DNA from: Piscinibacter sp.
GTDB taxonomy: Bacteria > Pseudomonadota > Gammaproteobacteria > Burkholderiales > Burkholderiaceae_C
Length of the DNA stretch: 64,000 nucleotides
Direction: 5' to 3'
Assembly: GCA_017983795.1 (NCBI GenBank)
Contig: JAGOAS010000013.1
Location: forward strand, 46,763 to 110,762
Position 1 is the first letter of the stretch. The number at the start of each line of letters is the position of its first letter. Made by a program: the position numbers and the translations under genes. Below are positions 23,192-32,718 of the stretch, piece after piece. A model generated the notes under the pieces. That model was given only the letters and a program-made list of their open reading frames with translations. It did not search any database and was not told the origin of the DNA.

Positions 23192-23950
23192 ATGGACATC
23201 GCAGGCAAGGTCTTCATCGTCACCGGCGGCGCCTCGGGCCTGGGCGAAGGCACGGCGCGCATGCTCGCCAAGAATGGCGGCAAGGTCGTCATCGCCGATC
23301 TGCAGGCCGACAAGGGCGAGGCGATCGCGAAGGAACTCGGCGGCGTTTTCGTCAAGTGCGACGTCAGCCAGGAAGCCGACGGCCAGGCCGCGGTGGCTGC
23401 GGCGCTCGAGCTCGGCAAGCTGATGGGCCTGGTCAACTGCGCCGGCATCGCGCCGGCGGCCAAGACGGTCGGCAAGGACGGCGCGCATGCGCTGGCGCTG
23501 TTCGCCAAGGTGATCACCGTCAACCTGGTCGGCAGCTTCAACATGATCCGCCTCGCCGCCGAGGCGATGGCGAAGAACGAGCCCGAGTCCACCGGCGAGC
23601 GCGGCGTGCTGATCTCCACCGCCAGCGTGGCCGCCTACGACGGCCAGATCGGCCAGGCGGCCTACTCGGCCTCCAAGGGCGGCGTGGTCGGCATGACGCT
23701 GCCGATCGCGCGCGACCTGGCGCGCAACGGCATCCGCAACATGACCATCGCGCCGGGCATCTTCGGCACGCCGATGCTGTTCAGCATGCCCAAGGAAGTG
23801 CAGGACGCGCTGGCCGCCGGCGTGCCCTTCCCCAGCCGCCTCGGCACGCCCGAGGACTACGCCAAGCTGGTGCACCAGATCGTCACCAACGACATGCTCA
23901 ACGGCGAGGTGATCCGCCTCGACGGGGCGATCCGGCTGGCGCCGAAGTGA
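23192..23950 (+). CDS. Short-chain dehydrogenase, 3-hydroxyacyl-CoA dehydrogenase type
   Basis: This 252-residue Rossmann-fold oxidoreductase has the N-terminal cofactor motif [10 protein letters not shown] catalytic Ser sits in S-T-A-S-V-A-A-Y, and Tyr/Lys are in Y-S-A-S-K. Sequence features ([10 protein letters not shown] and the acidic D-L-Q-A residue after the second strand) suggest an NAD-dependent type II 3-hydroxyacyl-CoA dehydrogenase (HSD17B10-like) in beta-oxidation or branched-chain degradation. Substrate is inferred from the family. It starts 13 bases after adk. Confidence 0.85.
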   Translation: MDIAGKVFIVTGGASGLGEGTARMLAKNGGKVVIADLQADKGEAIAKELGGVFVKCDVSQEADGQAAVAAALELGKLMGLVNCAGIAPAAKTVGKDGAHALALFAKVITVNLVGSFNMIRLAAEAMAKNEPESTGERGVLISTASVAAYDGQIGQAAYSASKGGVVGMTLPIARDLARNGIRNMTIAPGIFGTPMLFSMPKEVQDALAAGVPFPSRLGTPEDYAKLVHQIVTNDMLNGEVIRLDGAIRLAPK

Positions 23951-23981
23951 TGCGGCGCGGGCGGGCGATCCCGCCCCTCGC

Positions 23982-25934
23982 CTATGGTGGGTTGTACTTG
24001 CCGAGGAAGGCTTCCATCTTGCGGTAGTAGTCCAGGCGGTTTTCCGGCTTCATGAAGCCGTGGCCCTCGCCGCTGTAGACGACCCACTCGTACGGCTTAC
24101 CCGCCGCCTTGAGCGCGTCGCGCATTCCCTCGGCGTGCTTGATCGGCACGCGCCGGTCATCGGCCCCGTGGACGAACAGCACCGGCGCCTCGATCTTGCC
24201 GGCATGGCGCCGCGGCGAGTACTGCTCGAGCATTGCCCGATCGGCCTTTTCGTCGCCCATCGTGACGGCAAGGTGTGCGTCTGCGGTCTCCGGCCGATAG
24301 GATGCAAAGTCGGAGTAGCCGAGTTCGTACATCCATAGAAGATCGGAGACGCCGACGACGCTGATGCCGCAGCGGTACTGTTTGGGATTCCTCACGAGGC
24401 CCATCAGGGTCGCATACCCGCCGTAGCTGCCACCGCCAATGCAGACGCGCTTCTCATCGACGATGCCTTCGGCCACGAGATGGCTCACGCCGTCGGTGAT
24501 ATCGTCCTGCATCGACTGCCCCCACTGCTTGAAGCTTGCCGTGATGTGCTTGCGTCCGAATCCCGTGGAGCCTCGGAAGTTGGGTTGCAGCACCGCGTAG
24601 CCTCGGCTAGCCAGGAACTGCACGTCCGGGTTGTAGCCCCATTCGTCGCGCGCCCAAGGACCACCGTGGATCCATGCCACAAGGGGCAGGCTCTTCGGAT
24701 CGCGCCCCTTGGGCAGCGTCAGGTAGGCCGGAATCTCCAGACCGTCGCGGGCCTTGTAGCGCACGACGGTGGTCTTGGAGAGCGCCTCGGGCGAGAGCCA
24801 GTCGAGGGTGCGCAACATCTCCTCAAGTGTGCGCTTCGCAGGGTCGAGCAAGTAGTAGGTTCCGGCGTCGCGATCGCTGGTCGACGCCACCACCACCTTG
24901 CCGTTGTCGAGCGGGACCAACCGATTCGCGCGGCCAGGCAGGCTGACATCGGCGAGCTTCTGCACCTTGGCCAGGCCTTCGTCGAACCAGACGGACTCGG
25001 GCTTGTCGGCGTCGATGTTCATGCCCACGACCGCGTGGTCGCGGGCTCGCACGACGAGCTCTTCGCCGATGTCCACGAGCGGATGCTGCGCGACCTTCTC
25101 ACCGGGCCGGTTCGTCTTGGGGTCGAACACGTAGAGTGCCGCGCGGTCGCTGTCGAGATCCGAGGACACATACAGTGCACCGTCGGCGTCGAAGGCCACA
25201 GGGCGGAACTGCGGCGCATACTCCTGGAACGTGCCGACGCGGCGCCACTTTGCGTTCGCATCGTCCCTGTACCAGAACGACGACTCGCGGGTGTGCGGAT
25301 CGAAGCTGAGCGCGGCGCGCGGCGCGAAGTTCTTGTCCATGACCCAGCGGTAGATCTTGCCGGGGTTCTCCTCGGTGAGCAGCGTCTTGCGGCCGGTGCG
25401 CGTGTTGAGCCGGTAGAGGTCATCGGTCTCCAGATCGCGCTCGTTCGCGATCGCGATGATCTCGTCCTCGCTTCCGGCGATGCGGCTGAAGAAGCGCGTC
25501 TGTCGGCAGACCTGATTGCGAGCCTCGCAGTCCTTCGCGGTCGGCGACAGTTCCTTCGGCTCGGAGCCGTCGAAGTTCACCGCGAACAGCCCGCCGCCGC
25601 GCTGCTCGGTGAGCCCTTTGTTGTTGTCGAAGACGGCGAACACGATGCGCGTGTTGCTGATCCACCGGTAGCTCGAGACATCGACGGACGTGAAGGCGGT
25701 GACACGCGTGAGCTTGCGCGCCTTCGTGTCGGCAGCGACGAGGTTCATCCGGCCGCCGACGTCCTGCACGGCAGCAAAGCGCTCGCCGTCGGGTGAAAAC
25801 GCCGGGCTGCGCAGCTTGGGTCGGCGAGCGAAGTCCTCGGCCGAAAGAGTCGGGGTGAACGGCGCCGTGCTCTGCGCCACGGTCGAGGCACACGCGGCCA
25901 TGGCCAGCGCAGCACAGCAGACAGCTCGCAGCAT
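23982..25934 (-). CDS. S9-family prolyl oligopeptidase-type peptidase
   Basis: This exported serine peptidase of about 650 residues has a signal peptide (M-L-R-A-V-C-C-A-A-L-A-M-A-A-C), a beta-propeller-like N-terminal region and a C-terminal alpha/beta-hydrolase domain. The catalytic triad is visible: Ser 503 in G-G-S-Y-G-G-Y, Asp in G-A-D-D-R near residue 592, and His 625 in G-E-G-H-G-F. S9C-like enzymes cleave short peptides. ATG 25934 has GGAGGAGC just upstream. The gene follows a TonB receptor by about 95 bases, pointing to peptide use. Confidence 0.9.
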   Translation of the reverse strand: MLRAVCCAALAMAACASTVAQSTAPFTPTLSAEDFARRPKLRSPAFSPDGERFAAVQDVGGRMNLVAADTKARKLTRVTAFTSVDVSSYRWISNTRIVFAVFDNNKGLTEQRGGGLFAVNFDGSEPKELSPTAKDCEARNQVCRQTRFFSRIAGSEDEIIAIANERDLETDDLYRLNTRTGRKTLLTEENPGKIYRWVMDKNFAPRAALSFDPHTRESSFWYRDDANAKWRRVGTFQEYAPQFRPVAFDADGALYVSSDLDSDRAALYVFDPKTNRPGEKVAQHPLVDIGEELVVRARDHAVVGMNIDADKPESVWFDEGLAKVQKLADVSLPGRANRLVPLDNGKVVVASTSDRDAGTYYLLDPAKRTLEEMLRTLDWLSPEALSKTTVVRYKARDGLEIPAYLTLPKGRDPKSLPLVAWIHGGPWARDEWGYNPDVQFLASRGYAVLQPNFRGSTGFGRKHITASFKQWGQSMQDDITDGVSHLVAEGIVDEKRVCIGGGSYGGYATLMGLVRNPKQYRCGISVVGVSDLLWMYELGYSDFASYRPETADAHLAVTMGDEKADRAMLEQYSPRRHAGKIEAPVLFVHGADDRRVPIKHAEGMRDALKAAGKPYEWVVYSGEGHGFMKPENRLDYYRKMEAFLGKYNPP

Positions 25935-26030
25935 GCGGGCTCCTCCTGGAAGTTCAGTGCTCAAGAAATGCGCGGGTGGGGCGCGCCCCGAAGAGCGCCC
26001 CACCCGCTGCGCGATCAACAAGTAGCCGGT

Positions 26031-28697
26031 TTACCAGAACGTGTATTTCGCGTTGAACGCGACAAAGCGACCGAGTTGATTGTGGTACGAGGAATTGAAC
26101 AGCGTGAAGCGGGTCTCACGACGCTGGTCGATCGGCGCTTCCTTGTTCTCGATGTTGCGGATCGACAGGCCGAGTTCGAGGTTCTTGAACCCCTTGTAGG
26201 CGATGAACACGTCGCCCGTCGTCCACGACTTCACCGAGCACAGATTCTCGAATGCGCCGCCCGTGTAGGCGCAGCTGAGATCCGACGAGGTGTACGCGCG
26301 CAGGTAGCCGCCAACGTAGTTGATCACGCCGCGCACGGTCCACGGGCCCTTCTCCCAGGTCGCGCCGAGCTGGATACGCTCCTTCGGCTGCGTATAGGTA
26401 CCTGCCCACTGCTCCGGCTCCGCGTCGGCGACGGGGCGGACCTTGTAGCTCGGCTGGCGGTTGTAGACGCCTTGCAGCGTCAGCGTGCCCATCTCGGCCA
26501 TCGGGATCTTGCCCTTGACGTCGATGTCGTAGCCCCAGGTCGCTGTCGATCCGAGATTCGAATAAGGCAGGTTCAAGCGGGTGATCTCGTTCGTGACGGG
26601 ATCACGCTCGACATAGCCCGGATATTGCGATTCGTGCGCCAGCAGGTAGTTCGGGTCGAGGCCGGTGATCTCATTGCGACGCTTGATGCGATACGCATCG
26701 ACTGCGATGCTCAGGTCGCTGCTCGGCTCGAAGACCAGGCCGACAGTGAAACTCTTCGACTTCTCCGGTTTGAGATTGGGGTTGGAACCGGAGATCGCTT
26801 CCACGGAGATGTCGCAATTGAGGTTTGTCGTGTCGGTCGGATCGGGGCACAGTTGTGGATCCACGAGACCGCTGTAGAAGCCCCGTGTCGGGCTCTGCAC
26901 CAGTTCGGTCAGCGCCGGCGCCCGGAAGCCTTCCGAGTAGGTGCCACGCAGCGCAAGGATCGGGAGCGCCTTCCACTTCAGGCCGAGCTTCGGCGTGGTG
27001 GCCGTACCGAAGTCGCTGTAGTGGTCGACACGGATAGCAAGCTGCGACTCGAGCCCCTTCAGGATCGGCGCGGACAGTTCGGCGTAGACGGCCGAAATGT
27101 TGCGCGAACCATCCGAAGACGATCCACCCAGCACGCTGAGTTCGCCGGCCGCGATCAGCGGATCCGGCGTGCTCTTGAACGACTCATGGCGGACCTCGGC
27201 GCCCACCGCGATGCCCATCGCACCCCCCGGCAGACTGCCGAATTCGCGCGAGCCGCGCGCGTCGATGCTGGTCGTCGAGGTCTTGCCGATGTTCTCCAGC
27301 GTGGGGTACAGGCGCGCCATCAGGGCCGGATCGTTGGCCGCCGGATTGCCGAAGATGAACGTCGGCCGCGCTTCGTAGTTGTTGAGTGGATCCAGCACCT
27401 CATCGGTCATCACCGAGTCGCGCAGGAAGCCTGTCTCGCGATACCGCGTTTTCAAGCGCGAAACCAGCAAGCCCGACTCGGCATCCCAGCCGGCCACGGT
27501 CCCGCGGACGCCGAGCACCATGCGTTGCGTATCGCTGACCACGTCCGCCGTCTGCGGCACGTCGGACCAGCGATAACGCAGCATCACGGGACCGGCGGTG
27601 GGGTTCTGCGGGTGCCCGACCGGCAAGGTGATCGCCCGCGTCGGGATGTTCGCGTTGGTGTCGTAGTAGGTCGACGAGCTGTAGGACGGGCTCTCCTGCA
27701 GGAACTTCGTGCGCACGATCGACAGATCACCGAACAATTGCGCGCCGCCGCCGAGTTCGATCGTCCCAGCGGTGAACAGCGAGTCACGCGACGTATCCGC
27801 AACGATGTCCTGATGCTGGACGAGGTCGTAGATGCAACGCCCGTTCAGCGCGCTTCCATCGGCCACAGGCGTGCAGCCAGCCAAAGGCTGGATGAATGCG
27901 GCACCCGAACCCTGCACTCCGCCCACCGTGTAGAGGTTGCCAGGATTGGCATACGACGAACGGCGGTCGACGCCGGTCAGGCGCCGGAAGTCCGAGCTGG
28001 CGGTCATCGGCCGCTCGCTCGCCTTCACGGGATCCTGTTCGGTGTGCTCGAAATTGATGAAGAAGTTGTACTTGTCGGCAGCGAGCGAGCCCTTGCCCCA
28101 AATGAGCGCCGCGCGCTTGGAAGTTGCATCACCGTAGGGCATGGCCTGCCCGACGCTGCCGCGCACCTGCAGGCCGTTGAAGTCCCTGCGCAGGATGACG
28201 TTGACGACCCCGGCCATCGCGTCGGAGCCATACAGCGCCGAGGCGCCATCGAGCAGCACGTCGATGCGCTCCACCGCATCGAGAGGAATGGAGTTGACGT
28301 CCACGAATGTCGTCTGCCCACCCGACGCAAAGCCGAACGGCGCGACGCGACGACCGTTGATCAGCACCAGCGTGGCCTGCGCACCCAGGCCACGAAGCGA
28401 GACGCCGCCGGCGCCCGGCGTGAAGCTCGCGACGGCGTTCTCGTCGAACGCGCCGGCGTTGTTCGACGGCAAGCTCTTCAGCACCTCGGTGATGGACGTC
28501 GCTCCCGACTGCTCGATCTGTGCACGAGTGATCACTTGGACCGGCGCCGGCATCTCGGCGTCCACGCGCTTGATGCGCGAACCCGTGATCTCGACTCTCG
28601 AGAGGTCCTGCGTTTGCTGCTGGGCTAGCGCCGACAGATGCGCGCTGGTGGCGCACAGTGCCAGGATGGCCAGCCGGATTCGATTGGGCTTGAACAT
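26031..28697 (-). CDS. TonB-dependent outer-membrane receptor
   Basis: This 888-residue protein has a signal peptide (about residues 1-25, ending L-S-A-L-A-Q). An unusual TonB-box region V-E-I-T-G-S-R-I-K-R precedes the plug domain (about residues 50-160) with R-G-L-G and V-L-I-N-G-R-R. A long 22-stranded barrel ends in the aromatic F-W. The G-S-R-I-K-R N-terminus is typical of the oar/CirA-like receptors with diverse substrates, so the ligand cannot be read. The adjacent exported S9 peptidase suggests peptides. Confidence 0.92.
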   Translation of the reverse strand: MFKPNRIRLAILALCATSAHLSALAQQQTQDLSRVEITGSRIKRVDAEMPAPVQVITRAQIEQSGATSITEVLKSLPSNNAGAFDENAVASFTPGAGGVSLRGLGAQATLVLINGRRVAPFGFASGGQTTFVDVNSIPLDAVERIDVLLDGASALYGSDAMAGVVNVILRRDFNGLQVRGSVGQAMPYGDATSKRAALIWGKGSLAADKYNFFINFEHTEQDPVKASERPMTASSDFRRLTGVDRRSSYANPGNLYTVGGVQGSGAAFIQPLAGCTPVADGSALNGRCIYDLVQHQDIVADTSRDSLFTAGTIELGGGAQLFGDLSIVRTKFLQESPSYSSSTYYDTNANIPTRAITLPVGHPQNPTAGPVMLRYRWSDVPQTADVVSDTQRMVLGVRGTVAGWDAESGLLVSRLKTRYRETGFLRDSVMTDEVLDPLNNYEARPTFIFGNPAANDPALMARLYPTLENIGKTSTTSIDARGSREFGSLPGGAMGIAVGAEVRHESFKSTPDPLIAAGELSVLGGSSSDGSRNISAVYAELSAPILKGLESQLAIRVDHYSDFGTATTPKLGLKWKALPILALRGTYSEGFRAPALTELVQSPTRGFYSGLVDPQLCPDPTDTTNLNCDISVEAISGSNPNLKPEKSKSFTVGLVFEPSSDLSIAVDAYRIKRRNEITGLDPNYLLAHESQYPGYVERDPVTNEITRLNLPYSNLGSTATWGYDIDVKGKIPMAEMGTLTLQGVYNRQPSYKVRPVADAEPEQWAGTYTQPKERIQLGATWEKGPWTVRGVINYVGGYLRAYTSSDLSCAYTGGAFENLCSVKSWTTGDVFIAYKGFKNLELGLSIRNIENKEAPIDQRRETRFTLFNSSYHNQLGRFVAFNAKYTFW

Positions 28698-28893
28698 CTG
28701 AACGATCCTCCAAGAAGGGCGGCGTGCCGTCCTGTGTTGTGGTTGCTTGTGGCGCTGCTGCCGGATCACGGAGCGCACGCGCAATGAGCGTAACGCCACG
28801 TGTCCGTTGCGCGCCTCATGGGGATCACTGATGCGGCGCGTTAGCAACAGCGCATGACGGCCTCGTGACGCAAGCGCCGACCCCGGAAACGAA

Positions 28894-28919
28894 GAAGCCC
28901 CCGCATTCGCGGGGGCTTC
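28894..28919. terminator. Rho-independent-type hairpin after the TonB/TPR operon
   Basis: A perfect 11-base inverted repeat, GAAGCCCCCGC / GCGGGGGCTTC with loop ATTC, lies just downstream of the minus-strand TPR gene. It is also upstream of the 26031-28697 receptor gene and so separates the two units. Confidence 0.85.
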
Positions 28920-28947
28920 CGTGTCGGGCCCGCTGTACTGGCCTAGG

Positions 28948-30156
28948 TCAGTTGCGCCGCTTCGCGTAGAGCGACCACAGGCGCGCCAGATCGGCCGTGC
29001 CGTCGCTGCCGCCCACGCTGCGCAGCGTTGCCTGGGCCTTGGCGTCGCCGGCCAGCACCTGCGCGATGCCCAGGTGCAGCTTGGCGTCTTCGGGCCGCTT
29101 CAGCCCGCCCTTGGCGATGCCCTGCTGCATCGTCTGCAGCCCGGCGGCCGTGTCGCCGCCCATGGCACGCGCGAAGCCGAGCTTCACCAGGCCGTCGCCG
29201 TCCTTGGCCGCCTTGGCCTCGGCCTCGGCCGCCGCCTGGTTGGCCTTGGCCTCGGCCACCTTGCGCGCCACCAGGTCGCGCAGGCGCTTGTGGCGCTCGG
29301 CCTCGGCGCCGCTGCCCAGCACGCCGGCGGCGAAGCCCTTGTCGACGACCTGGCGCGCCTCCTCCTCGTTGCCGGCCTGCAGCGCGAGCTGGCCCATCTC
29401 CATGAAGTCGGCCGCCGACGAGAGGCTGCCGGTAGCCAGGCTGAGGCGGTAGGTATCGAGCACCAGGCGGTCGCTGAAGCCCGGCTTGCGCTGCATGCGG
29501 CTGAGCAGGTCGACCCAGTACTCCTTCTTCGGGTAGTAGGTCACCAGGCGCTCGAGCGCGAACACCGTGGCGTTGGTGTCCTTCAGCTGCGCCGCGGCGT
29601 TGAGCAGCAGGTTGAGCCGGTCCTGGCCCGGCGCAGTGCCGCCCTTCTCCGCCGCCTGGATCTCGGCCGTGAGCTCGCGCGCGGCGCCGGCGTAGTCGCC
29701 GGCGAGGTATTGACTCTGGATCAGCAGCGTGCGGATGGCCGGGTTGCTACCCCCCTCCTTGAAGTAGCGTTGACCCCACTGCATGGCACGGGTGTAGTCC
29801 TTCGCGCGGTAGTAGCCCCCCGCGATCGACTCGGCCATGCGCGCCTTGTCGGCCGCGGCCAGCTTGCCGCCCGCGGCGAGCGCCTCGAAGGCCCTGGAGG
29901 CGGCTTCCATGTCGCCCGCGCCCGAGGCCGCCGCGATGCGCATGCGCTCGACGAGGTAGGCCTCGTTGGCGTTCTTGTTGCCCACCGCGTCGGCATCGCG
30001 CACCTTGGCGAGCGCCTCCTTGTACTTGCCGGCCTTGATGAGATCCTGCGCCGCCTGCAGCGGCTTGCCGACATCCGGGCGCACCGCTTCCTGGGCCTGC
30101 GTGCCGAGCGCGGCGAGCAGCGCCACGGTCAGCACGGCGAATCGAAGTTGCTTCAT
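28948..30156 (-). CDS. Exported tetratricopeptide-repeat protein of the Ton system
   Basis: This 402-residue protein has a signal peptide (about residues 1-21, ending T-Q-A-Q) and helical repeats (e.g. A-G-K-Y-K-E-A-L-A-K-V, Y-R-A-K-D-Y-T-R-A-M) consistent with TPR motifs. A long Ala/Lys coiled stretch runs through the middle. It starts five bases after the second exbD and is last in the TBDR-tonB-exbB-exbD-exbD operon. In other bacteria such TPR proteins accompany the Ton machinery (compare TtpA-like proteins). The role here is inferred from position. Confidence 0.8.
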   Translation of the reverse strand: MKQLRFAVLTVALLAALGTQAQEAVRPDVGKPLQAAQDLIKAGKYKEALAKVRDADAVGNKNANEAYLVERMRIAAASGAGDMEAASRAFEALAAGGKLAAADKARMAESIAGGYYRAKDYTRAMQWGQRYFKEGGSNPAIRTLLIQSQYLAGDYAGAARELTAEIQAAEKGGTAPGQDRLNLLLNAAAQLKDTNATVFALERLVTYYPKKEYWVDLLSRMQRKPGFSDRLVLDTYRLSLATGSLSSAADFMEMGQLALQAGNEEEARQVVDKGFAAGVLGSGAEAERHKRLRDLVARKVAEAKANQAAAEAEAKAAKDGDGLVKLGFARAMGGDTAAGLQTMQQGIAKGGLKRPEDAKLHLGIAQVLAGDAKAQATLRSVGGSDGTADLARLWSLYAKRRN

Positions 30157-30160
30157 GGCG

Positions 30161-30592
30161 CTACTTGACGAACTGTTCGTTGCCCACCATGCCCAGCTTG
30201 GTGACGCCCAGGCGCTGCGCCGAAGCCAGCACCATCGCCACCTGCTTGTACTCGACCAGCTTGTTGGGGCGGATGTGCACCTCGGGCTGGTCGGGCTCGG
30301 CCGCCGCCCGCGACAGATTCGCCTCCAGCGCGGCGCGGTCGGCCAGCATCTGCCCGTTCCACAGCACCGAGCCGTCGAAGTCGATGTCGATGGTCACGAC
30401 CACCGGCTCCTTCTGCTGCGGCGGCGGTGCGCCCTGCGGCATGTTGAGGTTGACGCTGTGCAGCTGGATCGGGATGGTGATGATCAGCATGATCAGCAGC
30501 ACCAGCATCACGTCGATCAGCGGCGTGGTGTTGATGTCGACCATCACGTCCTGGTCGCCCGAGCCGGGGCCCGAGCCGATGTTCATTCCCAT
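30161..30592 (-). CDS. exbD: ExbD-type biopolymer transport protein (second copy in operon)
   Basis: This 143-residue protein has a single transmembrane helix with the motor Asp in T-T-P-L-I-D-V-M-L-V-L-L-I and a periplasmic ExbD domain. It follows the other exbD by four bases and precedes the TPR gene by five. The tandem ExbD arrangement with ExbB and TonB is known from Xanthomonas- and Vibrio-like Ton systems, in which the second ExbD is needed only for certain receptors. Confidence 0.94.
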   Translation of the reverse strand: MGMNIGSGPGSGDQDVMVDINTTPLIDVMLVLLIMLIITIPIQLHSVNLNMPQGAPPPQQKEPVVVTIDIDFDGSVLWNGQMLADRAALEANLSRAAAEPDQPEVHIRPNKLVEYKQVAMVLASAQRLGVTKLGMVGNEQFVK

Positions 30593-30596
30593 GTGA

Positions 30597-31025
30597 TCAC
30601 CCCTTCGGCGGCGGTTCGGTCACGAAGCTGATCTTGGCGATCGCCGCGCGCTGGCAGGCGAACACGACGCGCCCGATCGATTCGTAGCGCGCCGCCTGGT
30701 CACCGCGGATGTGCACCTCGGGCTGCGGGTTCATCACCGCCACCTTCTTGAGGCGCTGGAACAGCGCTTCGCTGTCCCCCACCGACTGGTTGTTCCAGAA
30801 CACGTCGCCGTCGCGGTTGACCGAGATCTCGATGTTCTCCGGCTTGGTCTGCCGCGCGATGTTGGTCTCCTGCGGCAGCTTCATCGCGACCGACTGCGTC
30901 ACCACCGGGATGGTGATGAGGAAGATGATCAGCAGCACCAGCATCACGTCGACCAGCGGCGTGGTGTTGATGCTGCTGTTGATCGGATCCTCGTCGCCGC
31001 TCGCCGAACCCACGTTCATGGCCAT
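30597..31025 (-). CDS. exbD: ExbD-type biopolymer transport protein (first copy in operon)
   Basis: This 142-residue protein has an Asp-containing transmembrane helix (N-T-T-P-L-V-D-V-M-L-V-L-L-I) and a C-terminal periplasmic domain. It shares the S-I-N-T-T-P-L-V/I-D motif with its neighbour but differs through the periplasmic part, so it is an old paralogue rather than a recent duplication. It lies 31 bases after exbB. Confidence 0.95.
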   Translation of the reverse strand: MAMNVGSASGDEDPINSSINTTPLVDVMLVLLIIFLITIPVVTQSVAMKLPQETNIARQTKPENIEISVNRDGDVFWNNQSVGDSEALFQRLKKVAVMNPQPEVHIRGDQAARYESIGRVVFACQRAAIAKISFVTEPPPKG

Positions 31026-31056
31026 GGCGTTCTCTCCTGGTCGGAACCGGGCCGCC

Positions 31057-31887
31057 TCAGCGCGCCTTGGCGCCCATCAGCACGCCGTGCACGTCGGCCG
31101 CGAAGCCGCGCACCGCGTCCATCGTGACCTTGTTGCGACGCACCAGCCAGTTGTAGCCCAGCACCGCCGGCACCGCGACCGCGAGGCCGATGGCCGTCAT
31201 CAGCAGCGATTCACCCACCGGGCCGGCGACCTTGTCGATCGAGGCCTGGCCGGCGATGCCGATGGCCGTCAGCGCGTTCAGGATGCCCCACACCGTGCCG
31301 AACAGGCCGATGAACGGCGCGGTGGAGCCGACGGTGGCCAGGAAGGCCAGGCCGTCCTGCAGGCGCGACTGCACTTCCTCCACCGAGCGCTGCACGCTCA
31401 TGCCGACCCAGGTGTTGCGGTCGATGTTCTCGGTGAGCGCGCCTTCGTGATGGTCGCCGGCCTCGACGGCCGTCTCGGCGATGTAGCGGAAGGCGCCGTT
31501 GGCCTTCAGCTTGGTGATGCCCTCCTGCAGGCTGGCCGACTTGAAGAAGGTGCCGCGCGCGTTCTTGGCCTCGCCGCTGATCTTCAGGCTCTCGAACAGC
31601 TTGGAGAACAGGATGTACCAGCTGCCCGCGCTCATCAGCACGAGGATGATCAGCGTGCTCTTGGCGACGATGTCGCCCTGCGCCCACAGCGCCTTCAGGC
31701 CGTAGGGGTTGTCGACGGTCTCCTTGCTGACGGCCGGCGCGGGTGCGGCGGCGGCTGCCGGTGCGGCGGCCTCCTGCGTGGCGGCGGGCGCGGCTGCCGG
31801 GGCCGAGGCCTGGGCCAGCACGGCCTGCGGCGCGATGCCCAGCGTGAGCGAGAGGAAGAAGGCGGCGATGGTGTGACGGAAATTCAT
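31057..31887 (-). CDS. exbB: ExbB-type Ton motor protein with N-terminal extension
   Basis: This 276-residue protein has a cleavable-looking signal sequence (about residues 1-25), an Ala/Pro-rich periplasmic stretch (residues 26-60), and the three-helix MotA/TolQ/ExbB domain with S-T-A-P-F-I-G-L-F-G-T-V-W-G. The extended N-terminus is typical of the long ExbB subclass. ATG 31887 is used because an earlier in-frame ATG has no ribosome-binding site and would precede the signal peptide. Confidence 0.94.
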   Translation of the reverse strand: MNFRHTIAAFFLSLTLGIAPQAVLAQASAPAAAPAATQEAAAPAAAAAPAPAVSKETVDNPYGLKALWAQGDIVAKSTLIILVLMSAGSWYILFSKLFESLKISGEAKNARGTFFKSASLQEGITKLKANGAFRYIAETAVEAGDHHEGALTENIDRNTWVGMSVQRSVEEVQSRLQDGLAFLATVGSTAPFIGLFGTVWGILNALTAIGIAGQASIDKVAGPVGESLLMTAIGLAVAVPAVLGYNWLVRRNKVTMDAVRGFAADVHGVLMGAKAR

Positions 31888-31948
31888 GGGGTTCTCTTTC
31901 TGGGGTGCAGAGAAGTGAATGCGAGTCGGGGCGCGGATGGCGGCCCGC

Positions 31949-32617
31949 TCAATCGAGCTTGAAGCTGAAGGGGATGCGCACGGTCTGGATCTCATGGCCC
32001 TGGCCAACGCACTTGACCTCGCTTTCGACCTGGCGCGCCGCGTAGCGGCCGAAGATCGGATGCGTGGCCGAGACGACGCGGACGTTCTTGACCTCGCCGC
32101 CGGCGCTGAGGCTGAACTCGATCATTGCCTCGCCGCGCGTCAGGCCGGCGCGGTTGGCGTCGCGCGGATAGCCGGCCTCTTTCACCTTCTCCTGGTAGCC
32201 GGGGCAGACCACACCGGCGGAGACGACGGCCGGCGCAGGCGGCGCCGCCGGCGCCGGAGCGGCTGCCACCGGCGGCGCCGGAGCGATCACCACCGGTGCC
32301 GGCGGCGGCGTGGGCGTCACAGCGGTGATGGTGGGCTGAGGCGGCGGCGGCGTCGCGATCTGCACCTCGGGCGGCGGGATGAAGGGCGGCGGCGGGGCCT
32401 CGAGCTTGGGCGGCGGCGGCAGCACGACCTCGGGCGGCGGAGGCGGCTTCTTGACCTCCTCGATGACCTTGGTCTCGATGGGCGCGCGCACCACCTCGAT
32501 GACTTTCTTGGCCAGGCCGGTCATCAAGGCATAGATCACGAAGCCGTGGAACAGGATGACAGCCGCGATGCCGACGAAATGCTTCGTCGGGTCACGCTGT
32601 CGCTGACCGAAGTTCAT
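31949..32617 (-). CDS. tonB: TonB energy-transducing protein
   Basis: This 222-residue protein has an N-terminal transmembrane anchor (about residues 20-38), a Pro-rich periplasmic spacer (about residues 60-145, with repeated P-P-P-P and A-P-A-P) and a C-terminal TonB domain. The C-terminal domain has G-Y-P-R-D-A-N-R and F-S-L-S-A-G-G. It transmits proton-motive force to outer-membrane receptors. It lies between the receptor at 32719-35421 and exbB. Confidence 0.94.
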   Translation of the reverse strand: MNFGQRQRDPTKHFVGIAAVILFHGFVIYALMTGLAKKVIEVVRAPIETKVIEEVKKPPPPPEVVLPPPPKLEAPPPPFIPPPEVQIATPPPPQPTITAVTPTPPPAPVVIAPAPPVAAAPAPAAPPAPAVVSAGVVCPGYQEKVKEAGYPRDANRAGLTRGEAMIEFSLSAGGEVKNVRVVSATHPIFGRYAARQVESEVKCVGQGHEIQTVRIPFSFKLD

Positions 32618-32718
32618 GTCCTGGGATCTCCAGTTCGAAAGCGTCTGAGGTTAACAAAAATGCCCGCCGGCTCGTGACCAGCGGGCATGAGGAAACAAGT
32701 CTAGCGCTTTGCCTGGAC

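Noticed and set aside
28921-30168. Long plus-strand frame opposite the TPR gene
   Set aside because: Low-complexity Ala/Arg/His/Leu product without a family; the minus-strand frame has a signal peptide and TPR motifs.
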